Source of the DNA: Ehretia macrophylla
Taxonomy: Eukaryota > Streptophyta > Magnoliopsida > Boraginales > Ehretiaceae
DNA length: 64,000 nucleotides
Assembly (NCBI GenBank): GCA_037974665.1
Contig: CM075769.1
Coordinates: 21,478,139 to 21,542,138 of the forward strand
Direction of reading: 5' to 3'
Positions 57,765-64,000 of the stretch are shown piece after piece. Both the position numbers and the translations under genes were made by a program. The notes under the pieces were generated by a model, which was not told where the DNA came from, ran no database searches, and saw nothing but the letters and a program-made list of their open reading frames with translations. Position 1 is the first letter of the stretch. Each line of letters starts with the position of its first letter.

Positions 57765-60021
57765 TTTATATATCCATTGATTATCATGTTGCTCATGTGT
57801 TTTTGAACCATTTGGCCGAAAATATGCTTGTAGTTTTTGCAAGTTTTTGAGTTTAAGACCTTAGCCTACGTACATGCATGTTCAAATCTAGTTTAGATCT
57901 TTGATTGATAATGTAGATCTTGAATATATATGTGTATGAATATGTTTTAGCTTGAACTTGCATACTACACCTAAATAAGTGATACGACCGAAAATCACAT
58001 ATAATTTTTGATGATTTGTCCTCTTATTTAAAGTGCTAAGTTGTGAAGATAAATGAAGATTTGGTCTTTGCATGATTGACTTTAGACTTGGAATAAGTAG
58101 ACTATCTTAATATATTCAAAAAGGGGTACTTGTTTAAAATGGTCCTTTTTGTGGATTTATAAAGTCAAAAAGTTTAAAAAAGACAAGTCTTGCCTTTATA
58201 TAGTGTTGGCCGAAAATACTCTTTGTTGTAGGAGATTTATTTTGCTTTTGTTGTATGTGACAAGATGATAGTAGTTGCCTTGAAGTCCTCAAAAGTTTAT
58301 TTCTATTATATGCATGTGTTAGAATAAAAGTTTAAAAGATAGTTTTAAGTTTATTTTATATGATCATGCATATGAATTTGGTTGAGGACTACTTGATGAT
58401 TAAAAGTGTTTAATAATCAAGAATGCAAGTTATCTATGTGTCTTGAATATTGCAAAGGATATTTCACATAATTGGCCTATATGTTTTTAATCTTGAAATT
58501 AGAAATTATCTAATAAGTAGTATTGAGACATTTCTAAATTTAAGAAAGTGTAAAGTTGATTATATAATGATATAATAGTTTCAATAAGGACTATTGGGCT
58601 ATAGTTAATGTATGTGGGCCTTTAAAGACATGTTGATTTAGGCTTAGGCCTTGTGTACATCTACTTGTGCTCGATATTAACCTATTGGGCCACTTTGTGT
58701 GAATGGGCCATGGACTTGTGCTTTCTTTAAAGTTTTGGGCTTGCATGTGATTATCATTAATTATAAAGAGTTATGAATTAATGGGCCATTATGACTTGCA
58801 TTAATGAAAGGTGTGTTTCAAGAAAATGAAATTAGTATTGACAAGGTTTAATTTTTCATGATGATGAGTTAACTAAACTTATATGCTAATCTATTATATG
58901 TGGATTATTATATATTTCATATGAATAATCATGCATATTTATTATTTTGAGAATGGTGAATTTGATCATGGACTTGGGCTTTAGGGTCAAAAGTTATTGC
59001 GTTGTAATTTGAGACATAAGTCTCAATTTATTTCTTGTCATTTGAGAGAATTATGTAGTGAGAACTTTTATGTAATTCTTCAAGAGAAAACTTGATTAAG
59101 GCCCAATGGACTTTTCCAAGGAGTTGGAGGCCCAATGGGCTTTTCCAAGGAGTTGGAGGCCCAATGGGCTTTTCCAAGGAGTTGGAGGCCCAATGGGCTT
59201 TTCCAAGGAGTTGGAGGCCCAATGAAGATTTCAAAGTGTTGAAGATCTTTTCAATAGAATAGTTTTATTTCTTTAAGCCCAAAAGTCAAGCCCATGATCC
59301 ACCATTCATATATCTTTGCATTCATACAATTTAAATCGCTATAATTATGATTATCAACTTAATAGTATGTTGAATGCTTATTGATTTGATGAGATTATTT
59401 TAACTCCCTACGTGCAAACAAATATTAGATTTTCAAACGGTAAAAAGGATTTTATCCTAGTCCTCCGCCATCTTAGGATATTTAGAAAGACCTAAATGAA
59501 TGCAATCCTTCTTACCCAAAGGTAGAGGACTTGTTTCAAAGTAAGTTTATTAAAATCGCTAGAATGAAATATAGAGATGTGGTTATCTTCCAAAATCTAA
59601 CGACCAATTATAGCCACAAAGGCTTGAGGTTATTGATTCAATTTGTCGGATAACTAAGTGATGGCGGGTACAATCTAACTAGATCACCTAATCAATTATA
59701 ACCACAATGGTTTGAGATCAAGTGATTTAGGGACTAAAGTAGACCATACTCTATTTAGAGAAATAGACAACAAAGAGTTGTTGACCTTTGGTATTCATGT
59801 TCCAATTATAGCCACAAAGGTTTGAGGAATGTGTCTGATCATAGGAACTTGGTCATCCCACTTAGAGTCTTCTCATAGATTCATGTTTTTCTCATTAAGG
59901 GAGTATGAGATTTAAAACAAATAGTGGGAGTAGCTATTTTATTTTGCAATATAGCTTTAGATATATTCTTGTTAGCCTGCAATCTTACTTTCTATTACAT
60001 TTACTTTTTCTGTAGTTTATT
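57765..60021 (+). other. Long untranslated leader of the Copia element
   Basis: AT-rich, no long frame. It has a 29-bp tandem repeat (59100-59225) and three dispersed copies of an AATTATAGCCACAAAGG-type block (about 59607, 59693 with AATTATAACCACAATGG, and 59805). Confidence 0.65.
59100..59225 (+). repeat. 29-bp tandem repeat, ~4.3 copies
   Basis: Units of GGCCCAATGGGCTTTTCCAA + GGAGTTGGA, the inner three identical. Each unit carries the palindrome GCCCA-A-TGGGC. Confidence 0.9.
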
Positions 60022-60767
60022 ATGGCTTCCTTCATTAATCCTATTATATCCATCCTTAATCTTGATTATTTAGTTGGACCAAACTTCAAAAAATGGTACA
60101 AAAGTTTAAGGGTAGTCCTCCGATTTAAGAGAATTGAGTATATTTGGATGTCCCGACATTTGCTCCTGTTGATGAGACTACATCTGAGACCGACAAGGTC
60201 ACTTACTATAAATGGGTCCAGGACGACATGTGTGCTAGGGGATACATTTTTTCATCAATGAGCAATGATCTGCGTCGATTCTATGAGGGGTTTCCTCATT
60301 CCGTAGATATCATTTGCTGTTTGGAAGAATCCTTTGGCGAGCGCAGTCAGTCTATGAGATTCCAATTGACCTGTGAGCTTTTTAGTATGAGACTTGAAGA
60401 AGGGGGTGACATAAGCCAGCACTACCTCAGAATGATTTACTTGGTAACTCAATTGGAAGCATTTGGTTTCGTTATGGATCTCCGACTTCAGGTAGACTTG
60501 ATTTTGCAGTCTCTTCCACCATCCTACTCTCCTTTAATCTTGGACTTTTACGTGCATAGAATTGAGGTCACACTAAATGAGTTTCCAGATATTCTAACTC
60601 GCTGGCAGAACCTTGGTTTGGGTACAGCACCTGATTCCCATGTTGAGTCCTCTTATTCTGTGGCTGAGCCCAGCCAAAACAGAAACAGAAGAAGGAGGAG
60701 GAGGAGGCATAGAAGGAGTCGGGTCGTAGCATTTTTACCAAGAGATCTCTCATCGGGAGGGGATTGA
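60022..60767 (+). pseudogene. gag: Copia gag (UBN2-type) with a frameshift
   Basis: The ATG at 60022 reads MASFINPIISILNLDYLVGP and NFKKWYKSL, the usual N-terminal gag core. Near 60140 the frame is lost: RIEYI continues as LDVPTFAPVDETTSE in another frame, compatible with one missing T. The second frame runs to 60767 with YYKWVQDDM, SFGERSQSMRFQLTCELFSM, YLVTQLEAFGFVMD and LILQSLPPSYSPLI, the conserved Copia gag motifs. It ends in an Arg-rich tail (RNRRRRRRRHRRSR), where full copies have a CCHC knuckle; none is seen. Gag packages element RNA into virus-like particles. No protease, integrase or RT follows. Confidence 0.85.
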
Positions 60768-62392
60768 GTAGTAGACCCCGTTTATGCATGATTTGGTTGT
60801 TTTGGATCAGCTTGGTATGCGATCCCAATTTTGAAAAATGTTTATAAATGTTCGGATTAGTTTGATTATTTTTTTAAATAGTAGTGACTATTTTCAATCG
60901 TTTCTAGAGGATATTTTGGAAATGATCATTTGTAAGAAATGATTGGCATTTTGTATATCTTTCATTAATAGTAATGAAATGGTCGGAATGCGTATCGGAA
61001 GAAAAAATGTCTTCAAACTCAAAACATTTATATTTCATTGCTTTGCATTTATAGAAATGGCTAAATACCAAGTCATACATATATTGTTCTGAACTTTGAA
61101 ATGGTCAAGAGTTAAAGACTAGAATTCTTGTATTTATCTACCTAAATGAGTTTGATAGATTACTTATTCTTTTTGACAAAAGAGTTTGTTCAAAATAAAT
61201 AATTGAATGAAACAGAGCTTATGAGACTTGTCCAGAATATGTTGGGTTATAAAAGAAGATTAGAGAATGCATCTTTTATTACCATAATCTTTCAAATTGA
61301 TTTTAAACTTATACCATGTTTTAATTCTATAGCTGTATAGAATTTAAACTCCTTCATGCATAAGTTCTTTAGAGAAATGTAACTATGATGAAATGGTTAA
61401 AATGAAAAGATAGAGATCGTTTTCATTAATAAATGAAGGTAATTTCTAGATTTATAAGAATGGTTAGTGGGAATTCATACCCTTAACAAATCTTATGAAT
61501 TTATGATACCTTTGTTTGCCAAGGTCCAATCGAATTTTATTTCATGTTGTATTTCTCGGGTAAATCAATCATATCTAGTGAGAATCATGTATATGAAGCA
61601 CAATGACATGATTGATTGTTTTCTCATGACCTGTACACCTAGTCACGATCTTAAAGTTTTCTTTAAGATGGAGGAATCTAAGAAATTTTGGTCTCTAGTC
61701 TCAAATGACAGGGTATCCGTCTTTTCTTTTAGATTTCCTTTTGACTATTAAGGAAAGGTTGCAAATGGTTTTTGCACCTAATCCTTTCGCTATTTGGATT
61801 CTTCTTTAAATGCAATGGCAAGTACTTGGCACGATATGATGTAATGAGTTACATGATAAATATCGGAGAGAATACATATAAGTTCTAGTGATCTTATTGT
61901 TATAATGATCTCTATATGAACTTTAACCCAAAATTTTAAGGTTTATGGTTATAGTGAAGTTCTTAGTGAAGAATTCACTTAAAAGGATAAGAGTGTATTT
62001 AGTGGATTTGTGAATTACTGGAAAGGGTTTCGAACAATAATAAGTAATAGTTATTTTATTATTTAAGCCAAGATGATGCTTGACTTTATGACGTTTGGAT
62101 AATGTGTGGTTCTGTCTATTGATAGTAGCTGATGTAATATGGTGGCTATTATAGATGCTTTTTGCACAAGCTTAGAAGAACCCAATCTCATCAATAGTCC
62201 AAACTTGTAAAGAGTCAATTCAAGAGTTTCTTTCTTGAAAAGAAATTGAATTAATAGATAAAGATCCTATAGTTGTTTTTATAGTTGACCCACTGATCTT
62301 GTAAAGATAGTTACAGTTGATCACTATCTTTGGGAAGATGAGTATACAGATACGAATGTAAAACGCACTAGATCCTATGGTTGATAGTATTA
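60768..62392 (+). other. Non-coding interior of the Copia element in place of pol
   Basis: 1.6 kb of AT-rich sequence. A 95-codon frame at 61467-61751 (MTCTPSHDLKVFF, EESKKFWSLVSND) is not a protein I recognise. No integrase, RT or RNase H motif is visible in any frame. Confidence 0.55.
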
Positions 62393-62395
62393 GTG

Positions 62396-62407
62396 CAAGT
62401 GGGAGAT
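62396..62407 (+). other. Polypurine tract of the Copia element
   Basis: GCAAGTGGGAGAT directly before TGTTGGGGATATGCCC is the usual end of the interior in plant Copia elements. Confidence 0.82.
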
Positions 62408-63066
62408 TGTTGGGGATATGCCCTAATGCTAAAGTTTGAGATGACCTTATTAGGGTTTAATAAGAATATGTTTACGTGTTTTATACACGATGTTATTTAT
62501 AGGATATTCATATTCTCCGCTTCGATGTGAATATGTCCCTAATATTTATCAGAGAAGAAAAATGTTCTAAAAGGGTTTAGAATATTTTGCACTTCTTCTT
62601 TGATATGATAAGCATTAAGAATTGATTCATAGCCCTTTAGATTATTCAAACCGGGACTAGAATAATCGATTACGGGTTGTCATATGTTATTACCTTTGAT
62701 TAACATATGGATGTTAATGATAAAGGATGGCGTGCGAAATGCTAGAACAACATGATGATGTGGACTAATAAACATATGAGTGATCGTCTGTGTATGGATC
62801 ATTGAATGTGACAATAAATAATGAACTGCATGATTTCATGTTAATATTTTACTATTTAGTTGAGAATTGTGAAAATTAATCCTCAGACTTGAGAGATTAC
62901 GGCTGTCGGTTATATAAGGGGCTAAATACTGTGTCTAGACAATGCCTGTCTTCTATAAGGTGGGTTTCGGCCTTTCGCATTTTAGTCTTGTGGTATGAAC
63001 CGACAGGTTATTGTCAAGATAGGATCTGTTAACCTCCGGCATGAGGCGATGTCTTATGATGTTTGA
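62408..63066 (+). repeat. 3' LTR of the Copia element, first ~659 bp
   Basis: It starts TGTTGGGGATATGCCCTAAT and is interrupted at TTTGA by the LTR at 63067. Confidence 0.78.
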
Positions 63067-64000
63067 TGTGATAACCCGAACCCGACGTGCATTTAATGGT
63101 ATTTAATTGCAATTAATTAAGTGACATCTTAAATGTTAGCATTGAATTCATGTTTATTTTTAAGTTAAACATTCATTTCTAGCATTATTTTCATATTTCT
63201 TTTAGAAGTAATTAAATAATACTTGAGTTAATTATTTTAACGGAATATCAACTACTTTCATATTTTTGTTAATCGGTTTTATTTTTCTTGCGCCTTAATG
63301 CTCGGTTTTCAATTAAATGAAAAGTAGCTCCGAGCCGGAGTAAATTTTGAACTATGTTACTTTTCAAAAATTATATTTTCTTAAATTCTTTGAGATTTAA
63401 TTGTTATTGTTTTATTGTCGTAAAGTACATAGCATATCGAGAGCGATAGTTAGGAAATGACTTCTAGTCCTCAGCAAATAGTGAAAACTAGTATTTAGTG
63501 TTTTAATTTTAGTGTTTTAGTTGTTGTTGATTAGAAATATAATTTCATTAGTTATTTTAACCTTAAAATGCCTAAAATAAGCTTATTTGACCAATTTTTA
63601 AGTGGTTTGACCAAGTCTTTGAGCATTGACCTTGTGTCATCTTTTATAATAGCACATTATAGCACAAAATAAAAAAAAAGGAAGCTGAAAACAGAAGAGG
63701 GCTGGCCGAAAATACAAGGAGAGAAAAAAAGATTTTCAATCCAAATCTTCAAATCTTCGCGTGAGCTTGCACGGGGTGGTTTCTGAGGCATCCAACGAGG
63801 TTTTCCTAGCGTTTAGGAGCATCTAAGGTGAGGGTTTCATCGTTATTTGCTCATTTGAAATAATTATGTTTAAACTTTAATTTTTGGGTTTTAGCCGTAG
63901 ATTGTTATTTAATTCATTTTGATGCTTGAAGAATGTTCCCTAGCAATTGTAGAACATGTATTTATAGATTTTTAGCATTTTCTGCGGTTGAATATCGAAA
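63067..64000 (+). repeat. Partial Ty3-type LTR related to B and C
   Basis: It starts TGTGATAACCCGAACCCG and follows the B LTR closely by eye, including TCTTTTATAA, the CTAAG|GTGAGGG site (about 63824) and ACATTTTCTGCGGTT-like sequence at the edge. tttga (63062-63066) would be its TSD. It may be a solo LTR or the 5' end of an element. Confidence 0.85.

Larger units (their letters stand above)
57412..63066 (+). mobile_element. Copia-type LTR retrotransposon remnant: gag present, pol absent, both LTRs partial
   Basis: The end of the 5' LTR (57412-57746) is followed by a PBS (57749-57764), a 2.3-kb leader, a broken gag (60022-60767), 1.6 kb without a recognisable gene, GTGGGAGAT purine tract and the start of the 3' LTR (62408-63066). 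The 5' LTR is cut on the left at the TRIM array and the 3' LTR on the right by the Ty3-type LTR at 63067. The two LTR pieces therefore cover different parts and cannot be compared. Confidence 0.78.

Overview
The window is plant nuclear DNA made almost entirely of transposable elements, with no intact host gene, tRNA or rRNA gene. Chromodomain-bearing Ty3/gypsy elements (Tekay/Del type), primer sites complementary to initiator tRNA-Met, a CACTA tnp2 gene, a Copia element and a TRIM array point to a flowering plant, probably a eudicot with a repeat-rich genome. The species cannot be told from the sequence. It reads as nested heterochromatin.

Left block (1-16252). A minus-strand Tekay-type element (A) runs off the left edge. 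It holds a solo LTR (1073-3451, TSD attac) placed at the FIDD active site of its reverse transcriptase, and a complete plus-strand Tekay-type element C (4508-12277, TSD gctat). C's gag-pol is one unbroken frame with eight stop codons.

Middle block (16253-54220). A minus-strand CACTA tnp2 pseudogene (17024-18754 joined to 28807-29838) was split by a solo LTR H (18755-28801), which holds the non-autonomous element B (18996-26133). Upstream in tnp2 sits element D (29839-54220). Its 5' LTR holds a solo LTR (32363-35568). Its 3' LTR holds solo LTR E (40054-54035), which holds F (41776-51312), which holds solo LTR G (43333-46693); solo LTR K (51890-53709) is also inside E. Ten insertions show 5-bp target-site duplications, so the nesting is well supported. 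CACTA-D-E-F-G is five levels.

Right block (54221-64000). A tandem TRIM array (LTR-internal-LTR-internal-LTR, 270-bp period), split by a solo LTR (54773-57212), abuts a Copia-type element that keeps gag but no pol (57412-63066). A further Ty3-type LTR starts at 63067 and runs off the right edge.

The most interesting material is in the Ty3 LTRs. Several distinct LTR families share a module: a splice-donor-like AAGGTGAG, 1.2-2.2 kb of LTR, a covarying stem-loop, an acceptor-like CAG, then a short conserved reading frame with its own stop. B, D and F, which have no gag-pol, also share a scaffold: PBS, conserved leader, a degenerate GGTATTC/TTGG repeat domain, a hairpin with compensatory change just before the polypurine tract, and the PPT. 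This suggests non-autonomous families mobilised by Tekay-type partners. I could compute no alignments; comparisons are by eye.
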